64,000 nt of DNA from Prochlorococcus marinus CUG1415 (lineage in GTDB: Bacteria; Cyanobacteriota; Cyanobacteriia; PCC-6307; Cyanobiaceae), in assembly GCF_017696015.1 (NCBI RefSeq), contig NZ_JAAORL010000001.1:310001-374000 (forward strand), given 5' to 3'. A model generated the notes under the pieces. That model saw only the letters and a list, made by a program, of their open reading frames with translations, had not been told where the DNA came from and made no database searches. Of the stretch, positions 8,952 through 23,903 are shown piece by piece. The translations under genes were made by a program, and so were the position numbers. Within the stretch, counting starts at the first letter, position 1; every line of letters starts with the position of its first letter.

Positions 8952-10241
8952 TTAAATTTTTATTTCTTCATTGCTCAATTCACTAGTTTGAATAGGAACT
9001 TCTTCTTTATCTAGAAGTGACTCTAGAAATAATTCTGCATTCCTCACCCATTTATCGTCAGAACTTCCGTATTCGCTGGCATCAGGTAGATCCAGTAACT
9101 TGTCAGGTGTAATACCTTGACCTTGAATATTATTACCTTTGGGAGTTAAATAACTAGCAACTGTTATTGCTATTCCACTATCTTCTGCCAAACTTTTTAG
9201 GGACTGAATTAAACCTTTCCCATAAGTTTGTTCTCCCATGAGAATCGATCTACCGTTATCTTGTAAAGAACCAGCAAGTATTTCACTAGCACTTGCAGTC
9301 CCTTTATTTACCAAAGTTACCATTGGCCCTTCAAAAGATGTCTCTTTTTCTGAAATTATTGCATCTTTGATTCCATTTCTATTTTTTGTCTCAACTATTG
9401 GACTCTCACTCAAGAATGAGTCTGCAACTGCTATTCCTGAGCTTACTAGTCCACCTGAATTATTTCTAAGATCTAATATTAAACCTTCAACCTCTTTCTC
9501 TTTTAACTCTTGAAGAGCTTCCTCAACTTTTTTGGGTACGCTTTCGCTAAATTGAGTTATCCCTAAATATCCTATTGTATGAGAGTCATCTCTTATTCTT
9601 TTTGTTCTAACTGGTCTAAGATCTACTGATCTCCTTTCTAAATCCACCTCTCTAACTTCTCCTGATTTCGAAGATATTTTAACTAAAACTTTGCTTCCTG
9701 ATTCACCTCTCAACTTAGAGGCAGTATTTGCTAGTCCCAATTCCTCTGATGAAAGCCCATCAACTGTCTCTATAAAGTCACCGCTTACTATTCCAGCTTC
9801 TTCTGCCGGTGAGCCTCCAAGAGTAGAGATAACTTTAACTTTTTTATTTTCATCATCTTCACCCAGTTGGAGTCCAACACCATTAATCTCACTACCAAAA
9901 TTGCTTAATTTTAAGAGTTCATAATCTTTCGGTCGTAAAATTCTTGTATAAGGATCTTCTAGAGGTCTTAACATGTCTTCAATTGCAGAATAAGCCTCTT
10001 CACTTGTTTCAATTTGTTTCTGTAGTGTTTTTTGTCTAATTCTCTTCCATTGTATTTCGTCAAACTTTTCTGGGTCATAAAAACCCTCATTAACCAAGGT
10101 CCAAGCGTCAAGTACTAATTGCTTGGTATCACTGAGAGCATCGACTCTTTCAACTAATAAAATATTAGTAGAAAAAACAATGATCATTAACGCATTAATC
10201 AATGTTTTGAATGTTAAAAGTTTGTTAAAAGATGAATTCAT
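8952..10241 (-). CDS. ctpA: Carboxyl-terminal processing protease CtpA
   Basis: From the ATG at 10241 the protein has 429 residues: a hydrophobic signal segment (about 10-35), a PDZ domain (about 100-200, GVGLQLGEDD to VKISSKSGEV) and the S41 catalytic domain with GTASASEILAGSLQDN (catalytic Ser) and GKGLIQS (catalytic Lys). CtpA trims the C-terminus of the D1 precursor in the thylakoid lumen, which is needed to build the manganese cluster. A TTG at 10262 would add seven residues; the ATG is preferred because it opens a normal signal peptide. It is divergent from petB, which fits a photosynthetic role. Confidence 0.93.
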   Translation of the reverse strand: MNSSFNKLLTFKTLINALMIIVFSTNILLVERVDALSDTKQLVLDAWTLVNEGFYDPEKFDEIQWKRIRQKTLQKQIETSEEAYSAIEDMLRPLEDPYTRILRPKDYELLKLSNFGSEINGVGLQLGEDDENKKVKVISTLGGSPAEEAGIVSGDFIETVDGLSSEELGLANTASKLRGESGSKVLVKISSKSGEVREVDLERRSVDLRPVRTKRIRDDSHTIGYLGITQFSESVPKKVEEALQELKEKEVEGLILDLRNNSGGLVSSGIAVADSFLSESPIVETKNRNGIKDAIISEKETSFEGPMVTLVNKGTASASEILAGSLQDNGRSILMGEQTYGKGLIQSLKSLAEDSGIAITVASYLTPKGNNIQGQGITPDKLLDLPDASEYGSSDDKWVRNAELFLESLLDKEEVPIQTSELSNEEIKI

Positions 10242-10313
10242 TGGGTTAAGTGTTAACACCAAGTATAAGAATTTTAAGTAAGCTCTTTAATATCAAAGCT
10301 AATTTTTTTTTGG

Positions 10314-10970
10314 ATGGCGAATTCTTCATCCGTTTATGACTGGTTTCAAGAAAGGCTTGAAATCCAAGACATAACTGACGACGTAACTTCCAAGTACGTA
10401 CCCCCTCACGTAAATATTTTTTACTGTTTAGGAGGCATAACTTTAGTATGCTTCCTAATTCAATTTGCAACAGGTTTTGCAATGACTTTTTACTATAAGC
10501 CAACAGTTACTCAAGCTTATAGTTCAGTAAGTTATTTGATGACCGATGTCAGTTTTGGATGGTTAATTCGATCTGTTCATAGATGGAGTGCATCTATGAT
10601 GGTTTTGATGTTAATCCTTCATGTTTTTAGAGTTTATCTTACCGGTGGTTTTAAAAGGCCAAGAGAACTAACTTGGGTTACAGGTGTTGTAATGGCTATC
10701 ATAACAGTCGCTTTTGGTGTGACAGGTTATTCCTTGCCATGGGATCAAGTTGGTTATTGGGCCGTTAAAATTGTTTCAGGTGTACCTGCTGCAATACCAG
10801 TAATAGGTGACTTTATGGTTGAATTACTTAGAGGTGGAGAAAGTGTTGGACAATCTACTCTTACAAGATTCTATAGTCTTCATACTTTTGTATTGCCATG
10901 GTCATTAGCCGTATTCATGTTGATGCATTTTTTAATGATTCGTAAACAGGGTATTTCAGGTCCTTTATAA
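10314..10970 (+). CDS. petB: Cytochrome b6
   Basis: The 218-residue protein starts [20 protein letters not shown] and has four membrane helices. Paired haem ligands lie in the second helix ([20 protein letters not shown]) and in the fourth (SLHTFVLPW). The extra haem ci cysteine is in [11 protein letters not shown]. Cytochrome b6 carries electrons across the thylakoid membrane in the b6f complex. petD follows after 32 bases, forming the usual petBD operon. Confidence 0.98.
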   Translation: MANSSSVYDWFQERLEIQDITDDVTSKYVPPHVNIFYCLGGITLVCFLIQFATGFAMTFYYKPTVTQAYSSVSYLMTDVSFGWLIRSVHRWSASMMVLMLILHVFRVYLTGGFKRPRELTWVTGVVMAIITVAFGVTGYSLPWDQVGYWAVKIVSGVPAAIPVIGDFMVELLRGGESVGQSTLTRFYSLHTFVLPWSLAVFMLMHFLMIRKQGISGPL

Positions 10971-11002
10971 ACTCCTATACTTTAAATTATCTAGAGATTA
11001 AA

Positions 11003-11485
11003 ATGTCGACGTTAAAAAAACCAGATTTATCTGATCCAAAATTAAGAGCAAAATTAGCCAAAGGTATGGGTCATAATTACTATGGAGAACCTGCTTGGCC
11101 GAACGATTTATTATATATATTCCCAGTAGTAATTTTAGGTACTATTGCCTGTGTCGTTGGACTGGCAGTTCTTGATCCTTCAATGTTAGGAGACAAAGCA
11201 AATCCTTTTGCTACACCATTAGAAATACTACCCGAATGGTATCTTTATCCAGTTTTTCAAATACTTAGAGTAGTTCCTAATAAACTTTTAGGTATTGCAC
11301 TTCAAACATTAATACCTCTTGGATTAATTATCTTGCCATTCATCGAAAACGTTAATAAATTCTCTAACCCTTTTAGAAGGCCAATAGCAATGGCAGTTTT
11401 CTTATTTGGGACTGTTTTAACAATATATCTAGGTATCGGAGCTTGTTTACCTATTGATAAATCTCTTACTTTAGGATTATTTTAA
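11003..11485 (+). CDS. petD: Cytochrome b6f complex subunit IV
   Basis: The 160-residue protein has three membrane helices and the conserved [13 protein letters not shown] motif, which contributes to the Qo site next to the Rieske protein. It starts [18 protein letters not shown], standard for PetD. Together with cytochrome b6 it corresponds to mitochondrial cytochrome b. It is co-directional with petB and its stop nearly touches the convergent invertase gene. Confidence 0.98.
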   Translation: MSTLKKPDLSDPKLRAKLAKGMGHNYYGEPAWPNDLLYIFPVVILGTIACVVGLAVLDPSMLGDKANPFATPLEILPEWYLYPVFQILRVVPNKLLGIALQTLIPLGLIILPFIENVNKFSNPFRRPIAMAVFLFGTVLTIYLGIGACLPIDKSLTLGLF

Positions 11486-11487
11486 TA

Positions 11488-12927
11488 TTAAATTTTAAAC
11501 ATATCTAAATCATTGTTTTCTTGCCTAAGAAAATGATGCATTAATAAAAAACCAACAATTGTCCAAGTTTGGTATGTTCTTGATTGTTGCCCAACCCAAG
11601 TACCTGTAGGTCCATCAAAATATTCTGCCCATTCTTGTTTAGGTAATTGATTAAGTTGACACCAATATGACTCCTCTATTAAAGATTTCATTTCTTCCAT
11701 AAGAATCACATCATCAGAAGGAAACTTTTTTTGATGTAAAAGAACAGCTGCACCAAAGAACCAAAACAAACTTGGCCAGTGACCACCATTATGGTAACTC
11801 CAAGGCCAATTCTTTGGATCCGAACCAGTTTTATTTTGCCATTCTTCTACATCCATATGAGGATGACAAATTCTCATAGGCATTTGAGCCATCAAATGCT
11901 GCCTGTTATGTAAAACCAATCTAAATAAAGCTCTTTGTTCTGGAGGGGGCAGTACTCCAAACATACAGGCTAAAGAATTTCCTAAACTGTAAAATCGAAA
12001 GTCAGGTCTTCCTGTTCTAATATTTCCTATTAAATAACCACCTCTATTCTCTAACCAATCTTGAAGCCATGAGGGAACTACTTGAGGCTGCACGTTAAAT
12101 TCATTAAAGTGTTGGTCATCTCCGTACTGCTCAGTTGGCCTTCTTCTTAAGATTTGCATTGTTTGGCTTGTAACCCAATAATGTTTTAAGAGAAAACTTC
12201 CTAAATCCTTAACCCATTGATTTGTGAGAATAAGTCTTTGATCTAACAGTCTACTAACATGATCTGCTCGACTTAATTCCATTAAATTTATACAACTTTT
12301 TAAACATCCATGCAATAAGACTTCTACTTCTAGAGGTGCTCCCCAAACATCCATAGGTCTATCAATCATAAATGCGCAATCTGGGACAAAAAGTACTGGA
12401 GTACCCTCAAATGTTGGGTGCAGAACTAGATCTAGTAAAAGTTGAATACCTCTTTGAACGATTTGACTTTTCCCGAAGGCATAATCACCACTTTTGTTGA
12501 CATAATACCAACATAAAATGGGCCACCATAAACTCGCATCAGCTGAAGTAATCCTCCCTATTGATCTCTGACCATAGTCTCCAATAAGCTTTCCATTTTC
12601 TTCAACGAAACTAGTAGGAAATACTCCACGCGTTTGATAATTAGTGCTTTGTAATTCAAGACATACACTTAGGAACCTTTTGACTATTTCATATCTTTTT
12701 TGTGTAATGAGGTAAATCATTACTGGAACGTTGTCTCTTAAAAATATTTCTCCATAATTCAACTTTTTATTTTTTGTTGGGTGTTCTAGTGCCGCAACAC
12801 TACCTACTAGCTCGCCTGATATTTCAACTAAAGTCTTTTCGAAGTGTTTTTTTGCATTTGTTACAATTTTCTTTTCATCAGAACTTGGTCTTACTCTTAA
12901 ATTTTTTTGACTAAATCTTTCTGCCAT
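11488..12927 (-). CDS. Neutral/alkaline invertase (GH100)
   Basis: The 479-residue protein matches GH100 alkaline/neutral invertases: NYGEIFLRDNVPVMIYLI near residue 57, ADASLWWPILCWYY (acid/base Asp region), WSYHNGGHWPSLFW and the C-terminal WTIVGFLLMHHFL. It hydrolyses sucrose to glucose and fructose in the cytosol. The family is common in Prochlorococcus, where it is thought to control sucrose or glucosylglycerate-linked carbon. Convergent with petD, two bases apart. The upstream 600-base region faces the rRNA operon. Confidence 0.9.
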   Translation of the reverse strand: MAERFSQKNLRVRPSSDEKKIVTNAKKHFEKTLVEISGELVGSVAALEHPTKNKKLNYGEIFLRDNVPVMIYLITQKRYEIVKRFLSVCLELQSTNYQTRGVFPTSFVEENGKLIGDYGQRSIGRITSADASLWWPILCWYYVNKSGDYAFGKSQIVQRGIQLLLDLVLHPTFEGTPVLFVPDCAFMIDRPMDVWGAPLEVEVLLHGCLKSCINLMELSRADHVSRLLDQRLILTNQWVKDLGSFLLKHYWVTSQTMQILRRRPTEQYGDDQHFNEFNVQPQVVPSWLQDWLENRGGYLIGNIRTGRPDFRFYSLGNSLACMFGVLPPPEQRALFRLVLHNRQHLMAQMPMRICHPHMDVEEWQNKTGSDPKNWPWSYHNGGHWPSLFWFFGAAVLLHQKKFPSDDVILMEEMKSLIEESYWCQLNQLPKQEWAEYFDGPTGTWVGQQSRTYQTWTIVGFLLMHHFLRQENNDLDMFKI

Positions 12928-13538
12928 TTCATTTATATCCCTTTATTTAAGCCTAGTTGTTTAAATAGACTTTGAACAAATAAAAAATTAATAAAAAATT
13001 TTTGTATAAAAGGTTGCATAATTACAGTCGGATGGTTTAGTATTTTCTTCTGGGCAAAAATATTTTTTTTTGCATTATTCAATCGATTATCTTAAATCTG
13101 ATTTTTGGTAAATGAATGAATCTTTTGGAGATTTGATCTCGATCAATATTTTCAGCCAGAAGAAGGGTTTTCCCTTCAAATTGAGTTATCCACTTGTTGT
13201 TTAACTCTGCACCTAGAAAATTTAAAAACTTAGGAACTGATGCTTTTATTGCGTCAAAACCTTATCAAATTTATATTTGGTAATTTTGAGATGTATTTGC
13301 AATAAAGGTGTGAGGTCCCGTCAAGAATATATAAATTGTTTTCAATTGCTAACTTTTAGTTTTTTGAAAACCAACGGATCTGAGATCTTGGAAAGTCACT
13401 TTGAAATATTTTTAATGTGCACTCAAAGTAATCCTTAATTATTTAAGGAGGCTGAACCTAAATAACTTAAGTCAATCTTAATTTTATTTGGAGAATGCAA
13501 TTCATATTGAGTAGATTTATCTACAAAAGGATTTGAAC
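12928..13538. other. Intergenic region upstream of the rRNA operon
   Basis: No gene is seen. The stretch must hold the invertase promoter (left end) and the rRNA promoter and leader (right part). A short hairpin, GAAGGG TTTT CCCTTC, sits at 13162-13177. I could not fix a single promoter with confidence. Confidence 0.6.
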
Positions 13539-15022
<1,484 letters not shown>

Positions 15023-15149
15023 ACAGGGAGACAACAAAATGTTTAATATTATTATTTTGTCACCTTAGGTCGATCGGTATCTCACATTCTTAATTACTTT
15101 AAGGATTTCATTTCCTAAGTTTTTCTAGGTCACACCCATTATTTTTCCT

Positions 15150-15223
<74 letters not shown>

Positions 15224-15235
15224 TATCTCTATGTT

Positions 15236-15308
15236 GGGGGTATAGCTCAGTTGGTAGAGCGCCTGCTTTGCAAGCAGGATGTCAGCGGTTCGAGTCCGCT
15301 TACCTCCA
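15236..15308 (+). tRNA. tRNA-Ala (UGC)
   Basis: A 73-base cloverleaf with acceptor GGGGGUA/UACCUCC, anticodon loop CTTTGCAAG (UGC) and T-loop GTTCGAGTC. It follows tRNA-Ile by 12 bases in the 16S-23S spacer. Confidence 0.97.
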
Positions 15309-15566
15309 CTGATTACCACCTCTTCCATAATCTTGGAGAAAGGAAATGTTTTGAGTTGTGATCAAATTCTGAACGAATCTAGCTTCCTAATTATCTTTAT
15401 TAAGATGCTGGACTCATTGAATTAATTTCATTGTTTTCAGAGAACCTTGACAACTGCATAGATTATTTTTAAAGACAATAAGCATCTTTAATGATGCAGA
15501 TTTATTATTTGTGCGAATGCATTAATAACAATTCTATTAAGCTGATGCTTCAATTTTGAAGTTATT

Positions 15567-18440
<2,874 letters not shown>

Positions 18441-18504
18441 AAATAAACTTAATTTATTGTTTTTAATTTATATAATTTTCTATGCAGTTCTCAAGGTTCA
18501 CACT

Positions 18505-18622
18505 ATCCTGGTGTTCATGGCGATGTGGAACCACTCCGATCCATCTCGAACTCGGTTGTGAAACGCATCAGCGGCGAAAATATTTAGGGGGTAGCCCCTT
18601 GAGAAAATAGCTCAATGCCAGG
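18505..18622 (+). rRNA. rrf: 5S ribosomal RNA
   Basis: A 118-base region beginning TCCTGGTGTTCATGGCGATG and ending with the pairing strand ATGCCAGG, containing CCGATCCATCTCGAACTCGG. It closes the rRNA operon about 65 bases after 23S. Confidence 0.95.
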
Positions 18623-18635
18623 TAAAAATATTTAT

Positions 18636-18671
18636 AAAGGGTTTACTCTTCTTGAGTAAGCCCTTTTTTAT
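18636..18671 (+). terminator. Intrinsic terminator of the rRNA operon
   Basis: AAAGGGTTTACTC and GAGTAAGCCCTTT form a stem of about 12 bp with one mismatch, loop TTCTT, then a T run. It overlaps the last codons of the convergent mutM gene by four bases. Confidence 0.88.
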
Positions 18672-19549
18672 TTTTGGCAATTTGGACACCAATGTGTACT
18701 TCTTCCAGCAATTTTTTGCTTTGCAATTAAATTCCCACATTTGCGACATTGTTTACCAGTTCTCCGATAGACATTTGTTTGTAAACCAAAATTTCCATCC
18801 TCTCCTTCCAAGTCTCTAAAATCACTAAATGTCGTTCCCCCAGAACCTATACTTTTTATTAATACATTAACAATTGATTCTTTAAGATTAATTAACTCAT
18901 TCTTCTTTATTGTTTTAGCTTCCCTAAAAGGTGATATACCAGCAGAATATAAACTTTCATCAGCATAAATGTTCCCTATACCTGCCACTATTGTTTGATC
19001 TAATAAGATAGCTTTTATAGATTTTGTTCTTTTCGAAATAACTTTCTTTAGGTAATTTGCATTAAAGTCCTTAGAGAATGGTTCTGGACCTAATGAACCT
19101 AATCCTTTGATTATTTTGTTAGGTGATAATCCTTCCTTGATCCACCACATTTGGCCAAAACTTCTTACGTCAATGTACCTAAGCTCTTTATTTTTCTTAT
19201 CTAAGAATCTTATTCTTGTATGTTTACAGTGCTGAGTAGAGTTATCAATAAATTTAAAATATCCAGTCATTCTTAGATGAACTATAAGAAAACCGTTGTT
19301 TTTTGATGATTTTTCTAGAGGAAATTGAATATTCTCATTTTCAAATTTTTTTAGTTCAGCTATTAAATATTTTCCTCTTCTATCCCATTTGTGCAAAATT
19401 GAGTTCTGAAGTCCATTAATAAATTCCTGCTTGTTATCAGGAAAAGCTACAATTGAATCCCTACAGACTTCTACTTTTTTAATAATAAAGTTATTAAGTT
19501 TTTGCTCTAAACCTCTGCGAACAGTTTCGACTTCAGGTAACTCAGGCAA
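18668..19549 (-). CDS. mutM: Formamidopyrimidine-DNA glycosylase
   Basis: The 293-residue protein starts [18 protein letters not shown] with the catalytic N-terminal Pro and Glu. It has the helix-two-turn-helix ([14 protein letters not shown]) and a C-terminal zinc finger (CRKCG then CPNCQ). It excises oxidised purines such as 8-oxoguanine and cuts the abasic site. psaE lies four bases upstream on the same strand, a conserved pairing in picocyanobacteria; its 3' end runs into the rRNA terminator. Confidence 0.96.
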   Translation of the reverse strand: MPELPEVETVRRGLEQKLNNFIIKKVEVCRDSIVAFPDNKQEFINGLQNSILHKWDRRGKYLIAELKKFENENIQFPLEKSSKNNGFLIVHLRMTGYFKFIDNSTQHCKHTRIRFLDKKNKELRYIDVRSFGQMWWIKEGLSPNKIIKGLGSLGPEPFSKDFNANYLKKVISKRTKSIKAILLDQTIVAGIGNIYADESLYSAGISPFREAKTIKKNELINLKESIVNVLIKSIGSGGTTFSDFRDLEGEDGNFGLQTNVYRRTGKQCRKCGNLIAKQKIAGRSTHWCPNCQK

Positions 19550-19553
19550 TTAT

Positions 19554-19763
19554 TTAAGCTTTTTCTAATTCACTTTCAGCAAAATTATTTGTATTCATTC
19601 CACCTTCAGTACCGCTTATGCCATTGTAATTTACTTTATCAAATCTAACTACACAGTTATATTTGATACCTGATTCATCAACAGAGGCAACTTTTCCTAT
19701 CTCATTGTACCAATATGATTCTGGTCTTTTTACTCTTACGAGATCTCCTCTTGAAATTGCCAT
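19554..19763 (-). CDS. psaE: Photosystem I reaction centre subunit IV
   Basis: The 69-residue protein ([20 protein letters not shown]) has the small SH3-like barrel of PsaE with [15 protein letters not shown] and YPVVVRF-like strands ([13 protein letters not shown]). PsaE sits on the stromal face of photosystem I and helps dock ferredoxin. It precedes mutM on the minus strand. Confidence 0.96.
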   Translation of the reverse strand: MAISRGDLVRVKRPESYWYNEIGKVASVDESGIKYNCVVRFDKVNYNGISGTEGGMNTNNFAESELEKA

Positions 19764-19843
19764 TACTTTTAATTTAACTTTTTAAACAATAACCCATCAT
19801 TAATAGTCTTAGACAAATTATTCACACATATTAATTAAAAGTT

Positions 19844-20614
19844 CTAACAAAAATCATTTATTAAGTTTTTTTCGAACTCTTCTTTAGCAGGCTCACTTCC
19901 CCTCCATTTTCTGCCTGGGATTCTCACATCTAATTCATTTGTAATGCAATTAATTGAAAGAATCAGTTTCTTATTTTCTTGATTTAGTACATTTAAAACT
20001 TTTCTACCTTTAATTTTCTCATAAGATTTATTTTGAATAATTATTGGACCATAAATTTGTTTATCTAACTCAAATAATTTATTATTTTTATTATTATTAA
20101 TTATTTGTTCATTTTCTGAACTACTTGGTTTGTTTTTGCTTAAGAAGAGCTTTTGCCCAACTTTTATAGAATCTGGATTCTTGAGATTATTAATTTCTAT
20201 CAAATATCCTAAATTTAACTTATATTTGTTCGATATCTCAGTAAGATTTTCTCCTATTTGAACAATATGATAATTAGTTATTAAATCTGATTGTTTTGTA
20301 GAATTTAGATTGGATTCGGAGATAATAAGATTTTGGCCAACATAAATATAATTTTCGTCTTTTAATTTATTTAATTTAATAATTAAATTTTTATTAATTG
20401 AATAGAGTTTTGAAATATTTGAAATTGTATCTCCAGTTTTTACAATATGAATTTTTTTTGTTTCATTTTGCTCTCCATTAATTGATTCTTTTTTAGTAAT
20501 ATTTTCAATTTTATTATTTCCTGAACTAATCTTTTCTTCGGACTTTATCAATGAGTGATTAAGAAAATTAATAAGGATTGCAATTACTAAAAATACTAAT
20601 TTCATTAACTTCAC
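19844..20614 (-). CDS. LysM-repeat secreted protein
   Basis: The 256-residue protein has an N-terminal signal anchor (MKLMKLVFLVIAILINFL) and two LysM repeats at about 53-98 (IHIVKTGDTISNISKLY and YVGQNLII) and 115-160 (YHIVQIGENLTEISNKY and KVGQKLFL). LysM domains bind peptidoglycan glycan strands. The C-terminal 90 residues are polar and do not match a peptidase I recognise, so it is probably a cell-wall binding or structural protein. It stands alone between psaE and an aldehyde dehydrogenase gene. Confidence 0.85.
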   Translation of the reverse strand: MKLMKLVFLVIAILINFLNHSLIKSEEKISSGNNKIENITKKESINGEQNETKKIHIVKTGDTISNISKLYSINKNLIIKLNKLKDENYIYVGQNLIISESNLNSTKQSDLITNYHIVQIGENLTEISNKYKLNLGYLIEINNLKNPDSIKVGQKLFLSKNKPSSSENEQIINNNKNNKLFELDKQIYGPIIIQNKSYEKIKGRKVLNVLNQENKKLILSINCITNELDVRIPGRKWRGSEPAKEEFEKNLINDFC

Positions 20615-20678
20615 TGTTTATCTAAAGATAAGCTCTTAATCCAAAATCGCTAGGCCTTTTGAAAATAATTTAAGTAAT

Positions 20679-22070
20679 TTAAATCTTAAAAATAAACTGT
20701 AAAAATTTCTTTATTCTTTCGTAAGGAGGATAACGCAGATTTAAATCAAATAAAAAACCTTTGAAAGTAATAGATTTTTGATTTGAAAAATTTCGAAAAC
20801 CTGCTTCTCCATGAAATTTTCCAATACCACTCTGCCCAACACCTCCAAAAGGTAAATTTGGGATAAGGACTGGTAACATAACATCATTGATACAAATAGT
20901 CCCTGAGCTGGTTATTCTTGAAATTTGATTATGGATTTTTTTATTTCCTCCAAATAAGTAGATTGCTAATGGTTTTGATGTTTGATTAATCTGTTTTAAA
21001 GCAGATTCCTTATCATTGATTCCAATTACTGGAAGTAGTGAGCTGAATAGTTCTTTTTGCAAAATATCTGTTTCAGTTGATTTTATTTTCAAAATTGTAG
21101 GAGATATTTTTAACTTTTTCTTACTAAAAGTTCCCCCATATAAAATTCTTTTTTCTTTTTTATATCTTTTAATAATTTCTACAGTCGATGAAAATTGCTT
21201 TTTTTCTAATTTAGATAAGTCTTCGGAAATAATTGGATCTTCCCCATAAAAACTTACTATGCATTGCTTTAATTTTTCTATGAAATTTTTTTCAATTTCT
21301 TTATCTACAAAGATATGATTTGGAGCCATGCACGATTGACCAGAATTAAAAAATTTGCCCCAAACAATTCTTTTAGCAGCAATTTCTAAATTTGCATTCT
21401 TGAAAATGATTACAGGATTTGTTCCACTTAATTCAAGAGTTAACGGAGTTAGATTTTTTGAAGCCAATTTCATAATGGATTTTCCAGTTTCAGTACTTCC
21501 TGTAAAAAATATGTGGTCAAAATTTTGTTCAATTAATTTTATGGATTGTTTGTAATCACCCTCTACTGTTAATAGGACATCTTTATGGAAATATTTGGAA
21601 GTAAGCTTTTGAATAAGTTTTGAGGTCGCAGGACATTTCTCTGACGGTTTTATAACTGCAGTATTTCCTGCTGAGAAAATATTTACCAATGGCTTGAAAA
21701 CGTAAAGTAATGGATAATTATATGGACCAAGAATTAACACACACCCAAGAGGTTCATAAACAACTTTGGAGGATGATGGAAATAGATAAAAAGGTGTATC
21801 AATCTTTTTTGGACGCATCCAAGAATTGAGTTTCTTTTTTATAAGTGAAATTTCTTCTTTCACTAAAAGGATCTCTGCAAGCCCTTCAATTTCAGATTTT
21901 CCTAGATCAACAAAAAGTGATTTTATTATCTCTTTTTTATTTTCATCCAAAAGTTGAGAAACTATATTTATATGTTTGATCCGCCATTTTATATCTTCAG
22001 TTTTACCAGTTAGAACTGTATTTTTTAATTTATAGATGTCTTCTAAATGAAATTTATCCGAGATTTTCAT
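20679..22070 (-). CDS. Aldehyde dehydrogenase
   Basis: The 463-residue protein is a short-form (class 3 type) aldehyde dehydrogenase. It has GPYNYPLLYVFKPLVN (NAD site), FFTGSTETGKSIM, the Glu motif LTLELSGTNPV and the catalytic Cys in FNSGQSCMAPNH. A hydrophobic C-terminal segment (KFLQFIFKI) may touch a membrane, as in fatty-aldehyde dehydrogenases. It oxidises aldehydes to acids with NAD(P); in cyanobacteria this class acts on fatty aldehydes and lipid peroxidation products. The substrate is inferred, not seen. Confidence 0.92.
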   Translation of the reverse strand: MKISDKFHLEDIYKLKNTVLTGKTEDIKWRIKHINIVSQLLDENKKEIIKSLFVDLGKSEIEGLAEILLVKEEISLIKKKLNSWMRPKKIDTPFYLFPSSSKVVYEPLGCVLILGPYNYPLLYVFKPLVNIFSAGNTAVIKPSEKCPATSKLIQKLTSKYFHKDVLLTVEGDYKQSIKLIEQNFDHIFFTGSTETGKSIMKLASKNLTPLTLELSGTNPVIIFKNANLEIAAKRIVWGKFFNSGQSCMAPNHIFVDKEIEKNFIEKLKQCIVSFYGEDPIISEDLSKLEKKQFSSTVEIIKRYKKEKRILYGGTFSKKKLKISPTILKIKSTETDILQKELFSSLLPVIGINDKESALKQINQTSKPLAIYLFGGNKKIHNQISRITSSGTICINDVMLPVLIPNLPFGGVGQSGIGKFHGEAGFRNFSNQKSITFKGFLFDLNLRYPPYERIKKFLQFIFKI

Positions 22071-22226
22071 TTTATTTCTATGAATAGTATTAAATATATC
22101 AGAGGATAAATTTTAAATAACTAAAATTTTTAGCCACTTAAACCAAAGTCAATGACTTATAAGAAATAATCAAATTAATTAATATTGCCTTTGAAAATTC
22201 AAATTTTTATTGGTTAATATATTTCT

Positions 22227-23117
22227 ATGAGAGAAAAATTTTCAATTAGATTGATATCCATAAATGAAATACCAGAAGTTACAGAATGGGCAAGGTTAGA
22301 AGGATTTTCTCCTGGAATGGATGACGTATCAATTTATAGAAATACAGATAAACAAGGAGTATGGGTCGCCTGTCTCGACAATAATCCTATAGGTTCTATT
22401 GCGTGCATTAAATATAATTCCTCGTATGGTTTTATAGGTTTATTTATCGTTAAAAAAGAATTCCGAAATAATGGATATGGCGTGAGATTATGGAAACATG
22501 CACTCGAGTATTTAAAAAATGTTGATTGTATTGGTCTAGAAGCTGCCCCAGAGAGATTGAATGATTACGAAAAGTGGGGTTTTAGAAAATCTTCTATTAC
22601 AAATCGATGGAAATTAAATGGTTCTCAAGATTTGCCATTGAGAAATTTCTATAAAGATCAATTTCATTTTTTTCAAGTTGTACCTGGTAATAAAATTTCT
22701 TCTGAAGCAGTCTTAATTTATGATGATCAAAGAGAACCTAGTCCTAGGCCACATTTTCTAAATGACTGGTTGAAAAATTCTCATGGTAATGTCAGTGCAA
22801 TTGTCGATAATAATCAGATATGCCATGGATTTGGCAGGATAAGACCTTGTCTCTTGGAGGATAATCAGCAAGGCTGGAGAATAGGACCTCTTTTAGCGGA
22901 TACTCCACCACTTGCTGAACTATTAATAAGGGAGTTGGTTGGTGACTTAAATTCCCAAATCTTATTGGATTGCTCTAATCTTAATCCTTATGCAAATTAT
23001 CTTTTATCAAGTTTGGGATTTGAGGAAATATCAAAAACTTACAGAATGTATAAAGGCATTCAACCTCCCTGCCCCATGAATCAAGTATACGGACTTGCCT
23101 GCTTGGAACTGGGATGA
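22227..23117 (+). CDS. GNAT-family N-acetyltransferase
   Basis: The 296-residue protein has an N-terminal GNAT domain with the acetyl-CoA signature LFIVKKEFRNNGYGVRLW (about 77-94). A second part (about 155-290) resembles the YitH-type C-terminal GNAT-like domain, with ICHGFGRIRPC and LIRELVGDL. Such two-domain proteins are common in cyanobacteria and bacilli; the acceptor is unknown. It is the last clear core gene before the accessory region. Confidence 0.87.
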   Translation: MREKFSIRLISINEIPEVTEWARLEGFSPGMDDVSIYRNTDKQGVWVACLDNNPIGSIACIKYNSSYGFIGLFIVKKEFRNNGYGVRLWKHALEYLKNVDCIGLEAAPERLNDYEKWGFRKSSITNRWKLNGSQDLPLRNFYKDQFHFFQVVPGNKISSEAVLIYDDQREPSPRPHFLNDWLKNSHGNVSAIVDNNQICHGFGRIRPCLLEDNQQGWRIGPLLADTPPLAELLIRELVGDLNSQILLDCSNLNPYANYLLSSLGFEEISKTYRMYKGIQPPCPMNQVYGLACLELG

Positions 23118-23189
23118 TTTCCTCTAAAATGTGCTTGTCGCCTTTTGTTTTTGTAATAATGAAAGAAGTTTGTTTGATTACCCATTAGC

Positions 23190-23441
23190 TTAACTTTTAG
23201 AAGGTTTCAAAATTTTTTCTACAATATCGGCGTTGATTATAGTGATCTCTCCATTATCAATATTGGCTACTTGAAACAAGGTCCATGAAGTTGGATTTCT
23301 AGCTCCTCCAATACAGTCGATAACTTGACCGACCCAATAATTTTTATTCTTTGCCTTAGTATCTTTGCAATTTTCTTCATTTTTAATTGCTACATAATCA
23401 CCAGGCCTAACGAAAAGAAACTCAGGAGTTGCCGAGGTCAC
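23190..23441 (-). CDS. DUF3104-like picocyanobacterial protein
   Basis: An 83-residue protein with FVRPGDYVAIKN, YWVGQVIDCIGGARNPT and LFQVANIDNG, then INADIVEKIL. This short SH3-like pattern looks like the family named DUF3104, which is restricted to marine picocyanobacteria; the family name is from memory. Function is unknown. Confidence 0.75.
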   Translation of the reverse strand: MTSATPEFLFVRPGDYVAIKNEENCKDTKAKNKNYWVGQVIDCIGGARNPTSWTLFQVANIDNGEITIINADIVEKILKPSKS

Positions 23442-23903
23442 AATAAATAACTAATAGTATGTCTGTACTATAGAAAATTATTGATCTTGTTGTCGAACTT
23501 TGAATTATTTCGCAAACTAGAGGTGATTCAAAAATAAAACAGAATGCACTGAAATCGCTATATTTTCAACATTATTGGGATTGATTTTAGCTTTGACTGA
23601 CGCTTATATACAAAGAAATATTCTCGGATAAGATTTCCAATTCATTTTTTAAATTAAATAAGATTTAAGGTGGTCTAATATGTCATCACGGTTAGAAACT
23701 AATTTTGTAAACACTAAATATATCAACCCTCCCATTGCGATTCTTCCGTTAATTTTCTCTAACTGCTTTAGTTTTCTAAACAAATTTCTTTAGCTATTAA
23801 ACAAAATTTAAAGGGTATAGAAAAATAAAAAAGTATTGATTATTTCAAAATTAAAAAAAAAATTACAAATTTATAGAAATATTATTTCAAACATGAATTA
23901 AAT
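23442..23903. other. Non-coding stretch
   Basis: I see no convincing gene. A short hydrophobic frame near 23563-23630 lacks a start codon. Very AT-rich, at the start of the accessory region. Confidence 0.5.

Noticed and set aside
23563-23634. Short hydrophobic frame (IFSTLLGLILALTDAYIQRN)
   Set aside because: No ATG, GTG or TTG at a suitable place, and no family recognised, although it looks like a photosystem peptide.
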